This document shows, piece after piece, positions 1 to 12,200 of a stretch of DNA of 64,000 nt (the stretch's first letter is position 1; the number at the start of each line of letters is the position of its first letter). Origin of the DNA: Tetrahymena elliotti 4EA (taxonomy: Eukaryota > Ciliophora > Oligohymenophorea > Hymenostomatida > Tetrahymenidae); NCBI GenBank assembly GCA_000231825.2, contig JH720304.1, forward strand, positions 888,718 through 952,717, read 5' to 3'. The notes under the pieces are model-generated. The model was not told where the DNA came from. It worked only from the letters and a program-made list of their open reading frames with translations, and made no database searches. The position numbers and the translations under genes are program-made.

Positions 1-10
1 AAATAAGAAT

Positions 11-1288
11 TCACTATCTAAAATTTTAAAGGTCTTTCACAATTTGTGGAACTCCTCTATTAAGCATTCTTCTGTACTCACTCCCAAAAAAATTTTATTT
101 CTAGCATGGAATGATAAAATTTTTATGTCCTTCTTGTTGTTCACGTGCTATTCCTGTGATATCTTTTGGAGGATGAATTCCATTATTTAGTTTAAGAATT
201 ATTTTTTTATTTTTACAAAAATTGTCCTTTGGACGATAGTGAATTAGAGGGTCAAAGTCTTCCTTTGTTAATTTTTTCTTATTTTTGATAGCATATTTAA
301 CTACTTCTAAATTTTTAATAATTTGATTACTTTCTTTTTCTTTATTCATTTCATTAAGAACTTTATTTAGTATTGTTTATTAAATTTATCTTACTTAGTT
401 ACTCATTTTTACACATTAATTTTATTTCTCTTGCTACCTTCTTTCTCTTAAGAAATTTTTTAAAAATTATTTAGATGATTCATTCATTTTTTCTACTTGA
501 TTCTAATCTTTAATTATTTGTTCCTCATCACTAGCTGAAGAATCAGATAATGACGAATTCGGTGTTCTAATAGTTATAATTTTATCATCATCCAAAGGTA
601 AGTATAAATTATTTGGGAGCAAAGTAAAAGCACTTTTAATTAATAAACATTATTAATCTTTTTTAATCCCTACAGAAGATTATCTACTTTAACATAGAGA
701 AGAGTTCAAATTTTGAGAAGTTTGAGATCTTTACAAAATTTTCTTAACTTGCTACTTATCCCCATTGGGCTGTTATGTTAGAAAAGAAGAAGTAGATGAA
801 GAATGATTTAGCTAGGTCTGGCTATTTTTAAATTTTATTTTCTTATTTGGGGTTGAGAAAAATTCTGAATTTTTCTTCCTTTATTCTTCTAAAGTTGAGC
901 TTCTATATCTACATATAATTTAGGATATATTACTATTGCTGTCATTTTAAGTAGATTTATTTAAAATGTTACTTCTTTTCGGAGAGTATATTTTAAATGA
1001 ATTATTATTTCTTTAAAAGTTGTTTCTTTATTATTTTAGATTATATACTTATTTCTAAATATTTTGCGATTCAGCATTTTAATTATGATTAGAAGATAAA
1101 TTGCAAATATCTGAAATTTACTAGTGGTCCTTTTAAAAGATTGAAGAATTCAGCTTTTTCAATGAAGGCTTAATATTCAAAAAATCATTTTCTTTTATTT
1201 AAGATATACCAGCAATCTTTTCTATTGAAGAAGTTTGGTAAAAATCTTTGTTAGTATTGATTTGCTTTTTCTAAATTAAATTCATCAT
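11..1288 (-). CDS. hypothetical Ser/Asn/Gln-rich protein
   Basis: An uninterrupted 425-codon reading frame under the ciliate code. It starts at a double ATG (the first ATG at 1288-1286) and stops at TGA (11-13). I do not recognise the family. The first ~280 residues are low complexity, rich in Ser, Asn, Gln and Lys. An acidic serine patch (SSLSDSSASDEEQ) lies near residue 245. The last ~110 residues look more ordered, with Lys-rich stretches and a motif-like segment LNNGIHPPKDITGIAREQQ. No membrane segment or signal peptide is visible. The frame stays open upstream of the chosen ATG for about 170 bases but contains no earlier ATG, so the start is fairly secure. Many TAA/TAG codons fall in frame, consistent with Gln use. 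Confidence 0.7.
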
Positions 1289-2497
1289 CTTCAAAATTTA
1301 AGATTATAAAAACTTAAAATGAAGTCTAAATAGTGAATTCAATATGCCTAATTTGTTAAGAGTGTACCAATTTTCCTTTTTTTATAATAGATTAACCTTA
1401 AAATTATTTAATACTTAGCTTTTATATTTAATCAAAAGAATACTTAAATATTCTTTTTAATATTTTATTTTTTATTTACTAAGGATTGAATATTATCATT
1501 TATCTAACAAAAGCTAAATTTTTGTTAAATATCAAAATTTCTTTGTTCTAATTTGATGTTACTAACATTGCTAAATCTAAAATTATGTAAACTTAATTTA
1601 ATGGTTGATATAAATAGTATTTTTGACCAGCATTTTAATCCCACTTTTACAAAAGTTTTTTAATTTCTAGAATAATGACCATTCAAAAAATTATTATATT
1701 TAAAGTTTTTTACCATATAAATAATGAAATAAATCTCTATTCTATTTTATCTAAACACTTAAATTCATTCAAATGAAATAATTTTTTTGATTTCAGTAAA
1801 TTATTTAACTTAATATTATTTTTAAATTGATATTTGCATTTTAATTTATCTTTTAAAAGACAATATGCTACTTTTGTAAAAAAATTTTTTGTTGTTTTTA
1901 AATTATTTAAAAATCTTGGCTAAATTCCATAAACAAATTTTAATAGAAAAAAGCAACTAAATTATTTTTTTTTAATCTATCTAATGAATTCATTTTATTT
2001 ACTTATTTTTCATCTTTTAACCTATCTTTTACAATATCTAATTAATTCATTTTATTTACTTATTTTTCGTCTTTTAACCAATCTTTTACAATAAAAAATA
2101 TCGACAAATATTTTATTCAAAGAAAAAATTTTGGTTCATGGTATTTAATTATTTGATAGATTGAATGATAAAAATACTTCATTTTTGAAGTTTAATTAAA
2201 GAAAATTGGGAAGTTGTAGATTATTTAACTTTAACATTAGAATTGTTTTATTATGTAATAGGTAAATTGATAAAAATATTTTTTGAATTCTTATTATTTT
2301 AAATAAATAATATGATTTCTTGTAGAATTAAATTAAAAAAGTAGAGAATACATTTTTTGAGAAATGAAATTTATAAAAATAAATAATTAATAATTTGTGT
2401 GTCTACAACGAATAAGTAATAAAAGAGTCATAAAATAATAATAATATTGAATAATAAATTTGATTTGTATGTTTTTGAAATAATAATTTGGCAAAGT
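1289..2497. other. intergenic spacer, very AT-rich
   Basis: Spacer between two minus-strand genes. A short near-perfect direct repeat (ttcattttatttacttattttt, about 45 bases per unit with its flank) occurs at about 1987-2030 and 2046-2090. Nothing else is supportable. Confidence 0.5.
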
Positions 2498-3886
2498 TCA
2501 TAAGTAAGAGGAAATATGCAAAGCTTCATTGCTTATTCTATTGTCACTAAAATTAATAAAGCTATTGATAAAGATTTATATATCTAAAGATTGAATTAAC
2601 TTTTTACGAGGATAATAATTTTATTAATTGTATTCATTTTCTTCAAATAAAAGCTAATGTATGAATTATAAGACACTAAGGATGAAATCTGGCCTATTAG
2701 ATGATAAGCAATTAATCAAGTGATTCATTATAAAATATTTTAACTAGGTTTCAAAGAAATGTTCTATTTGGAAATGATTAGCATAAGAAAAAATGTTTAG
2801 TATAAGAAGCGTTAAGAATTGATATTCCCTACTTTAAGAAGTGAATATCTCAAATAATTTATTTATAAATTAAGAATCTATTAATTATTATATGATTTAT
2901 TAGATATTTTCGAGACGCTCACTATTTTCATTTAATATTAAGCAAACAAAGCTTTAGATTTCTTTCATCAAAGGGATATTTTTATGCTCCAAATGACAAA
3001 CAAACAATTAGAATATTGTGCTCTAACTTTATAAATTAGATTCAGCAAATAAATTGTATATATTACTACTTTCAATTAATATGCAAGCTATTTTTAACAC
3101 TTTTGTTGATAGGCTTTGGTTTTTAATGTGTAGTAATCGTTTAAATATTTTTTAGAAAAATGGTTAACTGAGCTTTTTAATGAGTTATTAATCAACATTT
3201 GTAAGCTATTCTATGAAAATGTCAAGTATTCTTTCAGAAATTTCTATTTTATCCATATTTATATATTAAATTAAATATTAAATGATATTCTACTTTAGCT
3301 TTTAAGAGTTGTATAAAGTACCCAAAATATTAATTATTTCTAATTTCTCTTAAATATCACTCGCATTCATCAAACGTGTTAAAAAGAGGATATCATTCAG
3401 ATGTATTATTTATATATTTGCTACTTCTTCAATAGCTTGAACTATATCAATGCAAACACAAATTTATTGAAGTTAATTATTAGAAAATGAATTATGTTCT
3501 AATTCTTAAAAGCGCTTCATGTTCATTTAAAACCATTCCTTTACATCACTTATAAAAACCTAAGAGAACTATTGTTATGAAATAATAGATTTTAGAAGTT
3601 CTTTTTTATTTGATAAGGTGCTCAAGTATAGAATTTATTTTTCAGTCATATGATTTTGCAGATTAAATTTCGATATTAATTCTATCTGAGGATTGATAAT
3701 TGTATTATCTGCTGCTGGATCACTACTAGTATTTCCATAAAACTTCTTTTATCTAATTTCGCATAGAGTCTACTACACCTTTGCTTTACGGATATTGAGA
3801 CGATAGGATTCCTTCTTTCTTTAAAAAGCAATTTCCATATAGTCATTTTCATCAAAATTATCATGAAAACACTATCTTTAACTCAT
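2498..3886 (-). CDS. divergent importin-alpha-like protein (IBB-like N-terminus plus helical repeats)
   Basis: A single-exon frame of 462 residues, ATG at 3886 and TGA at 2498-2500. Residues ~8-50 resemble an importin-beta-binding (IBB) domain: basic RKK, then RLNIRKAK, then EIRQKKF, which follows the R...LRKAK...KRR order of importin alpha. The rest is almost entirely amphipathic helix, as expected of degenerate ARM/HEAT repeats. Importin alpha carries cargo NLS proteins through nuclear pores bound to importin beta. Two features are odd. The protein is shorter than the usual ~520-530 residues. It also contains only one Trp (in EWFQMN), so the ladder of WxxxN motifs that binds NLS peptides is essentially absent. 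Ciliates are known to have several diverged importin alphas for their two nuclei. The family assignment rests on the IBB resemblance and is an inference. Plus-strand open frames across this region are mirror images. Confidence 0.6.
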
Positions 3887-4409
3887 TTAGATTGCAATTA
3901 GTGAAATATTAATCTTTTGATAATTAATAATTTATAAAAATAACCAATAGTTAATTAATGAATTTAAATTCATTAAAAAAACACTTTTAAATATTTGAAG
4001 ATAATTTTTGAATGAGATCATCAATATTCAAAAGATTAAAGTAAACATAAACACAGTATTAAGAAAACTATGGAATTAATATTACAGCTAACCTCTTTTG
4101 AATATAAGTCATTACGAACTTAATTATTTTATTTTTTACCATTTAAGAAAACTACAATTTTCATCATTTTTAATCTACTTTGATTTTTTTATATTTTTTC
4201 TGAAAGAATTGAACGATTTTCTAATTTGTAGAATTTCACCGCGAAATTAATTAATTAATTAGTTAATAAATTAATTAGCTAAAATAAAGCATATTGTATA
4301 AAATATAGACTAAATAAAATAAGTCAATATTATTTTATTTCTTTATTAAATATCTTAAATATTTTTTAGTCTTAATAACCTGTTGTTTTTCTTTCTAAAG
4401 GGTATTAAA
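3887..4409. other. divergent promoter spacer
   Basis: About 520 bases between the start of the importin-alpha-like gene (-) and the start of TRM13 (+). It must hold both promoters. It is AT-rich with a TTAA/TTAATTAATTA run near 4245-4280. No specific site can be named. Confidence 0.5.
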
Positions 4410-6161
4410 ATGAATTAGGAATAAATAGAAAAATCTGATTAGACATCTGAATAGAAAGTCTAAGATAAAAAAAGAATATGCAAGCTCTTTTTAAAAAGAA
4501 AAAATAGATTTTGTAAATTTGAGTGCTTAGAAGGATATGATTATTGCCATCATCATGCTCATGAAAATGCACGTTTTTTAGAAGAAGAGACTAATACTAA
4601 ATTTAATGAAAATAGTTAATAATCATAAGCTGCAGAACAACTAAAAAGTAATATTACTATTAATACTGGAAGAATACCTTGTCCACTTGACCCCAATCAT
4701 AATGTTGATATTAATAAGTTGGAGAAGCATTTAAAAAAGTGCCAATCTTTTAAGTAAAAGAATAATGTGGAAAACAATATTTGGTATTCAAAAGGGATAA
4801 ATAACAAATCAAATTTAAGTGAGCAATAATAATAAGAATTATTTGGTGAGGAACAATAATAAAATATTCAAGATTAAGATAATAAAAAGTTCTTGTAGTA
4901 ATTATATAATGAATAAGCTCCTTAGTTGAAATAGCTTGTTGAAAAAATAGAGTAAAGCTTTAAAAAAGCTGTATAATTATATAAGAAATTAGCAAAAGTT
5001 GATGAAATGTCAGAAGAGGAAATTTATTCTTATCTTTTAGACATAAATGATGATGCAGATAAAGAAAAGATTATCAAAAAATTAAAAACTGAAAATTAAG
5101 CTTTTTCAGATACTTAAAAAGATCATAGATAAGTTTGTAAATTGGTAGAAGTTATGAGGTAGTAAGGCCTTTGGAACAATTAATACATTTATATTGAGTT
5201 TGGAGCAGGAAAAGGACTTCTTTCTCATGGTATTGCAAAATCATTACAGTTTGGAGAATTTTAAGAATTAACATGTGAACTTTTAATGGAATCCATGAAG
5301 GAAAATTCTGTAAACTGTAAAGTTAATATAAAGAGGAAAAAGCATTCTACAGCAGATGAAATATTGGAAGAAATCAAAGAAGAAAATAAGGAACAGATTG
5401 AAAATTAAGAATAAAATCAAAAGGATAAAATACTTGAGGAACCTTCATATAAACCTTATCATGCTTGTCATGTTTTATTAGAATTAGAATCAAGAAGAAA
5501 TAAAATGGATAGATTACATAGGGATAACCCTTTCTATCTTAGATATAGAACAAATATTTTAGATTTCAATGTCAATACATTGCAATAAATACTTAAAAAA
5601 TAAAAGTATCCATATATTAATGAAAATCTTAGAGTTGTTGGAGTGAGTAAACACATGTGTGGAGGTGCAACTGATTTATCAATAAATACATTACTTAATT
5701 GCTCAAGTCCATAAAAATTTGAAGGTATGATGATTGCTACTTGCTGTCATCATAGATGTAGTCCAGACACTTATACTAATAATGAATTTTTAATGAAAGA
5801 ATTAGGATATACTAGTGAAGATCTATAAATTCTATTCTACTGCTCAAGTTGGTATGTTAGTGGCTAAATAAAAGAAGAAATATTAAAAAAGATTGAATAA
5901 TAAGAATAGTAAAATTAAATGAAAAATGATTAAGCCATATAAAACTTACAAGAAGTTCCTATTTAAACACTTGAATAACAACAAAAAAACAGTAAAGAGT
6001 GGCTCTCTTCAGAAAAGAAATCATTAATTGGTAAAATGGTAAAAAGAACAGTAGATATTGGTAGAATTTTGAATTTAGTAAAAAAAGGTAAAAAAGGAAG
6101 AATAATTAAATACTGTGATTTTATCCTAAGTCCAGAAAATTTTGTTATTATTGCTAAATGA
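4410..6161 (+). CDS. TRM13: tRNA:m4X modification enzyme TRM13 (2'-O-methyltransferase)
   Basis: Intronless, 583 residues, ATG at 4410 and TGA at 6159-6161. TRM13 methylates the 2'-O of position 4 in the acceptor stem of certain tRNAs using S-adenosylmethionine. Domains in order: a CCCH-type zinc finger near residues 24-50 (CKLFLKRKNRFC then CHHH); a U11-48K-type CHHC zinc finger near 88-110 (IPCPLDPNHN...HLKKC); a coiled Gln/Lys-rich linker; and the methyltransferase domain with SAM motif IEFGAGKGLLSHGIA (~262), the family signature VSKHMCGGATDLS (~412) and the catalytic-region motif CCHHRC (~445). These three features together are diagnostic of Trm13/CCDC76. Length is slightly above the usual ~480 because of the Gln-rich linkers. 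The 3' end has a decayed tandem copy downstream. Confidence 0.95.
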
Positions 6162-7015
6162 GTTATGATTTTAAAATTTAAAATTGCAATAAAATATCTT
6201 TATTTTTGTTAAAATTATTTATTATTTGAGTTAAAATACTCTTAGTTACAATTTACAAATTTTAACCAATTTTTAATTTATCAAAATAATTTAAATAAGT
6301 GTATTATAATCAGGGTTGATAATTCTTGGATCAATTTTTGATTTTTCTCCCATGAGGTAAAGGAGACCTTCGTCATTTGGAAAAAATTTATAGTTAAATT
6401 ATCAAAAAATTTTTTTAACATTTTCTATTTTTATGATATTTGAATTTAGAGAGAAAAAAGTTTACTCTAATGAATTTCTCAAAATAGTGGTCAACAAATT
6501 TTTTTTTGACATTTTGATGCTGAGACGAGAGAATTTTCAGTATTGATAAGAATATATTGCTTTAGAATTCCTTTTGATTATTGTTTGGAAGATAAATATG
6601 AATATTTATCAATTATTTATTTACTTGAAAAAATATTTCATTGTGCAATTTATTTTATTTAAATTTTAAGAAAAAAAAATAGTTAAATATTGTGATTAAA
6701 TGTTAAGTACAGAAAATTTCGTAATCATTGCTACATGAGTGATGATTTTCAAATTTAAAATTCACATAAAATATGTTTGTTTTTATTTTAAATTTTTGAT
6801 TATTCGTGCTTAAATACTCTTAGTTACAATTTACAAATTTTGTCTGTTCTTAATTTAAATTTAGCAAAATAATTTAAATAAGTTAATAAAATATTGCTTT
6901 CGGAATTCCTTTAGATTAATCTTTGGAAGATAGATATATACAAATATTTATTCCTTTACAAGAAAAAATATTTCATAGTCCAATATATTTTATTTTAATT
7001 TTAAGAAATTTTAGT
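6095..7015. repeat. diverged tandem duplication covering the TRM13 3' end and downstream flank
   Basis: The last ~70 bases of TRM13 plus flank (about 6095-6300) recur at about 6665-6875. The stretch at about 6545-6665 recurs at about 6890-7015. The order is the same in both copies, so this is a tandem duplication. About 245 bases (roughly 6300-6545) are present only in the first copy, so either copy 1 gained an insertion or copy 2 suffered a deletion. Similarity is visible by eye across TRM13's last codons, the stop and the shared 3' flank (for example cttagttacaatttacaaat). Confidence 0.8.
6679..6738 (+). pseudogene. relic of the TRM13 C-terminus
   Basis: Reads IVKYCDQMLSTENFVIIAT then TGA. 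The genuine end of TRM13 reads IIKYCDFILSPENFVIIAK. The frame and stop are conserved while about 6 residues differ. There is no upstream coding sequence for it to join, so it is a fragment left by the local duplication. Confidence 0.75.
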
Positions 7016-7851
7016 GTAACTTTACAAATAATTTAAATTAAATAATAAACCAAATATTTAAAAAAAGCATATGACTAAAGTTATTTAAAGTGAGACTTTG
7101 AGCATTCATTATTGATGAATCTTTTTATTTACTTAAATTAGATTAAATATAGAAAAAAAATCTCTTTTTGTTGCTTTTGAATTTATTATATATGTTTTTA
7201 TACATAGTTTATTTTATAAGATTTGTACTAAGATTCTGTAATATGTTCTATTTTGAATTTATTTTGGCAGAGATTAAGTTGATTTAATTTAAGTTAAATA
7301 TTTTAAATATCTCGTTGTAAAAATTGATCTTTGAAAAATATGTCATTTATTTTGAATAAAAAAAGCAAATAATATTAATAAATATTAAGGTAGAATAATA
7401 AAATTAGAGATGTTAATTTGAAATATTAGCAATATAGATACAAAGCAAACATAACAAGATTCTTTATTAATTTTTATCAAAAACTTAAAAAATACAAATT
7501 TTAGAGAGGGTTTTAGAGAGGGATTTTAATTTGATTTTTTGATATATAAGATAGTTAGACAAATAAAGAAGGATAAGTACTAAACAAACAATTCTAATAT
7601 ATAAATTTAATTATTAAATAGTGCTGCTTTAAGAGATTAGTTTACCCAAGAATTGATGATTATTACAGAAAAAATGGGAAACAATAGCCTTTAATCTGTT
7701 TTGTTTTGTTATTATTTTTAAAGCAAATATTAGATTTCTTGGAAATAATTATCTTCTTAAGATTAAATAATCTCAAAAAGCAGGACTAAAGGTGTATGCA
7801 TTTATATTAAAGAAGATTTTTTTAAATTAATTAGTGTTGTTTATTATTTAT
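7016..7851. other. intergenic, with a possible degenerate coding patch
   Basis: AT-rich spacer. A direct repeat of the 12-mer ttttagagaggg lies near 7499-7525. Around 7622-7700 two overlapping frames look weakly protein-like (for example RLVYPRIDDYYRKNGKQQ on plus), preceded by an intron-like 3' end (ttattaaatag). I cannot build a gene from it. Confidence 0.35.
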
Positions 7852-8130
7852 TCAATAAGGAGGCTTGAAATCAATTGGAGGTTTGCCAGTTTGAGGATCA
7901 GTACCAATAGGTCTTCTAAAAAGTAAAATATGGGGTTCAGGACGATGAATTTCATAATGTTACCAGCCTCTGCTTTATTAAACACCAAGAGAACGCCACT
8001 CGGTTTCATTCATAATTTTATTACGAGTCATTTTTTTAAATAAATGCTTTGGTAGAATGACATGACGATATTCATAAAAATCGTCGCAGTACTTATCGCT
8101 ATATTCAATTTCTTCAGGGAAGTGAGGCAT
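7852..8130 (-). CDS. CKS1: cyclin-dependent kinase regulatory subunit CKS1
   Basis: A 92-residue intronless protein, ATG at 8130 and TGA at 7852-7854. CKS proteins bind CDKs and promote recognition of phosphorylated substrates at cell-cycle transitions. The family signatures are all present: YSDKYCDDFYEYRHVILPK at the start, then EWRSLGVQQSRGWQHYEIH and HRPEPHILLFRRP, which include the anion-binding and CDK-contact segments. The QQ in LGVQQS is encoded by TAA codons, which supports the ciliate code directly. Length is normal for the family (~80-110). The C-terminus adds a short Pro-rich tail (GKPPIDFKPPY). Confidence 0.97.
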
Positions 8131-9275
8131 CTTAATTACTATATTTTTTTATATTTATTTATTGATTTCTTTATTTTTTCAAATTATTATTTATCAATTA
8201 TTTACAAACTTTGATCTTTTTTCAATTAAAAATTATATGAATTTTTTAATATATGGACGGACGACGGTCATTCATATTTTGCAAAAAAAGAAAAATTTTT
8301 TGTTTATCATGCAAACTAGCTTGAAATTAGTCACAAAAATTATGAAAATAGTAGGTAAAAATTTCATTGAAAAATAGCTTTGAATTTTCAATTGTTTGTT
8401 AGCATGCTCACTTTATGCTTAGCTTAAAAATTGTACATTCAATAAATATCAATCAAAACATGCTTTTTTGTTTTTTAAAAATATTAATTTTGTAATTTGA
8501 AAGTTTCTAAAATTTAGAAAAAAAAATGTATGTTCAATTGATTGTTAGATTAATTAATAATTTCACTCAATAGCTACAATTTTTCTTTCACAAAATTTAA
8601 AATTAAAATTCCATTGTGACATATATGCATACGTAAAATGTTAGTTATATTTAATTACCATAAAAAAGATTTTCAATTCGAAGACACACTCATAATTGAG
8701 CACTCATAGATATTTTTAAAAGATTAACCCATTAACTTTGAATTATATTTGTATTTATTTGAAAAATTGGTCAATATTAATTTAAATTTAAACGTATATT
8801 TTATTAGAAAAGAGACAACTGAAAGAAGGGAAGCAAACACTTTTATTATAATAATCTTTTTTTTTGCTTTTTAACAATAAATGAATTTCTTAAAAGCATT
8901 TTCTTGCTAATAAGGAAAAAGTTAGAAATAGTCTTAGTTAGCAATACTATTAACCACAACTTATGAATTTAAATGAAACTTTTTCTACTTAAAAGTTATA
9001 GCTGAAAGACAAAATTTATATATGGAGAATAATTAATCTTGATATTCAAACAATATTATTTCTAATTAACAAATGGCATAAATAAATTTTGATCAACGAA
9101 GTAATATTAAAATAAACAAATACATTTAATTTTTAAAAACTATCAGTGATTTCTATCCATAAATTAAGAATAAATATAGAAAAGAAACTAATAATATATA
9201 TTTGAAAAGGTATTGTAATAATGTATTATAAACATCTCTATTGATAATAACTAAAGAACTGAAATTAATGAAGTA
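8131..9275. other. intergenic spacer between two minus-strand genes
   Basis: AT-rich. A small GC-richer patch (ggacggacgacggtc, about 8254-8269) lies within an open frame (8162-8377) whose codon content looks random; I do not call it a gene. Plus-strand open frames around 8880-9270 include coding-looking short stretches but no start, exon structure or homology that I can defend. Confidence 0.4.
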
Positions 9276-12200
9276 TCATGAGAATTTAGTGAGAGATGCC
9301 TGCTGTTGTTATTTGTTTAACATAATTTCATGCTTTCTCTTTTCGATTGCTTAAAATACTACTTCATCAAATCTTAAAGGAATTTTAGTTACTTTTTTAG
9401 AAATTCCTTTTATTGATTTTGTAAATAGTTATTCTTCTTTTTCAATCAACCTAATTATATAGTTAATAAATTGTTAACAAGAGTTAATTTAAGATTTGGA
9501 GGCAATATGAGGTATTCTTTATCTTGCGTAAAATTTTTATGTGTTTATGGGGAAGAATATTTTGTTGTTAGAAACAACTGATACCTGTGTTAAAATTTGA
9601 AAATATTTAGCCGTCGTGTTTTTTGATCAAATATTTTGATTGGGGAAAACTGAATAAAAATTTCAGTAATCCTTATAAATTTTAGATCTATAATTTACCT
9701 TTATCCAAAGTTATCATCAACAGCAATATTTTTGGACACACCCAACTTGAATTTTGTTTATTGTAATTGCTTTTTATCCTAATCTAAGTTTTCAGTTACC
9801 TCATCAGCTACTATCTTGAGTGACTATAAAATTAGTTGAATTTTATTTAGTTAATATGAAACAAAATTTAAAATTCGGAAATAAAAAATAAAATAGACAT
9901 AGTAGAAATTGAATTTATCTATACCTTTTTTATTTACTTTTATTTAAATAGAAAAAAATTGTAATTTATTTTTACGCTTTTTGATTTTGAAAGCATGTTA
10001 TTAAGCTTTTCTTTATACATGACTTTTTATTAAATGTCTAATTTTTTGTAATCTTCTAAATCTTCTTCATATCTCTTTTGGATTTATTGAGCCTTAGATA
10101 AAATTTTAGATTTTTATCCTGCTAGCTTTATCATATTATCAGATGTATCTAAATATTTTCTTTTGCCCTAAGCTCTATTAGGAGAGTTTTTTTCAGAATG
10201 AAATTAATATTTTTCTTTTCGCGTAGACTTAGGAGTTTATTTATTATCAGTAAGTCTGTTAAGCTTTCCTTATCCTCCTACACTTTATATGTTAAATGAG
10301 CTACCTATTTGAAGATTAGAAGTTATCTATATGGCTTCTTCTTGTATATTCCATTTGAGTCTTTAGTTTTTAATACTTTTAGGCTCAATTTAGAAAGTTA
10401 TTTCTTTTTTGGACTAAGCTTAATTTTTATTTTGACTAAATCCAATTTCTGATGGAATCGAAGTTAATGTGTTATTAAAGTGATTATTTATTTGTGTTAA
10501 AGAAGAATTATAGTTCTTAGTACTTACAGGAGATTTTTCATGCTCTTCTATTTACACTTTAGATTGCCTTGTAAAATCTCTTGAATCATCTAAATATTCT
10601 CCATTTTTCTCTATGATTTACCCATATTCAATCCTATTTGCTTAGTATCCGGCATTCTTATTTAAGCTGGATCTAATTTATTTTTCTATATCTCTTTCTG
10701 TTTACTGGTGTTTAAACTTATCATGTTCTTTCTTTTTCTGAGTGTATTAGTAATAAACATGCTTTAAGAAATTAGAGTCTTAAAATAAATAATTTTCTCT
10801 ATTCTTGAATATTAAATCTCTAAGATTCTTTTTCCCTTGATGCTTAATCTCACTTTGAATTATCATTTATACTTTTTTCTTTTTCACCTAAATATCATTT
10901 GAGAATCCCACTTTTGCTTCCACAACAAAAGCTTCATCTTTGATCATTCTATCAAATGTAATCTTATATAAAATTTTTTTTAATAAAGAAAAACATCTTT
11001 CAAAGTAGATAATTACTTTATTCGGAAAGTTACTATAATTGATAGGCTTACATTGATTTTTTAGTTCAGATATTCTCTTGATATTTAATATTCTTCTTGT
11101 ATATCGTTGTTCTCTCCTGTCTATTTAAAATAAATGAGAATAAATTGTTATTAAGGAAAAAAATATTTCTTTATTCTTCAATAAAAAATGTATTAAATTA
11201 AATATGTTGTTTATACATCTAAATCAAAAGAATAAAATAAATAATACATTTTGATTCAATTTATTCTTCATTTTAAAAGTCTTCTCTTGCCCATTAGAAA
11301 GGCTTACTTTAATAGCCGTCTTTACTAAGATCTTCTTATAACTTATTCTCAATATGGATATCCATTCCTTAGAAATCGTATTCTAATGCAGTTTAAGGAC
11401 GAATAAATTATTGAATAATTTCTTTTTTTGTGTAACCTTCTTAAATGGCTTCATGAATGGGTTAAAAGACTTATATTTTTAGGTAATAATATTTTATAAT
11501 AAATAAATTGTGCATTTAATTTACAGTTGGATTCTAACTCTGATTTAAAATTCTCTGGTTCCTTAAACCCAGTACTTTGGTATTTTTATTTTTTAAGTTC
11601 ATCTTTTGCTTATTTATTTATATGTTTTAGTTTTGTTTAATTATGGTGTAAGTCACGATTAACCTTCATGCCTTCTAATGGCTAGAAAACTAATTAGATA
11701 GAAATAAAAATTTGAATTAACAATTCAATATTTAAGAATAATTTCAATTTACACATGTTAGTTGTTAGTAATTTTGGGTTATAGTTTGGACCATATTCTT
11801 TTTTCTTTTTAACATATTTTTTCTTTTGAACTTATTTGAATTGTTAATTCGCTTCAGCTAAACTACTATCTGAAACATTTCCATCATCATCTGTCTTTTT
11901 TTTGCCAGTCTATTTTAAAAGAATAAAAGACACTCTTAGAAAAAAAATTAATCATAAAATTAAAGAATACTTCATCATCTTCATCTGACATAAATCCCTC
12001 AAAAATATCACCAAAGAAATCATCACTGCTGGCAGAATCATCTAGATCTATTTAAGTGTTTTCACTTTAGCTATTTTTAGAGTTTGCTTCTTCTTTAGAA
12101 TTTACTTTGTTGGCCTCATTTTCATCAATTTCATCTGATAAGAATGAGTTTTGTTTGCTTGATGAAGACATGATGATCTAATCACTATTTTTCTTTTGAT

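Noticed and set aside
2516..3600. Long plus-strand open frame (MQSFIAYSIVTKINKAI...) with a few TGA breaks, looking like a pseudogene or Sec-containing gene
   Set aside because: It is the mirror of the importin-alpha-like gene on minus, which reads without any stop and has an IBB-like N-terminus.
3682..3864. Minus-strand frame MIILMKMTIW...
   Set aside because: Overlaps the same minus gene in a different frame; the real frame there encodes the IBB-like segment.
8162..8377. 71-codon plus-strand open frame
   Set aside because: Phe/Ile/Lys-rich random-looking content in AT-rich spacer, no family signal.
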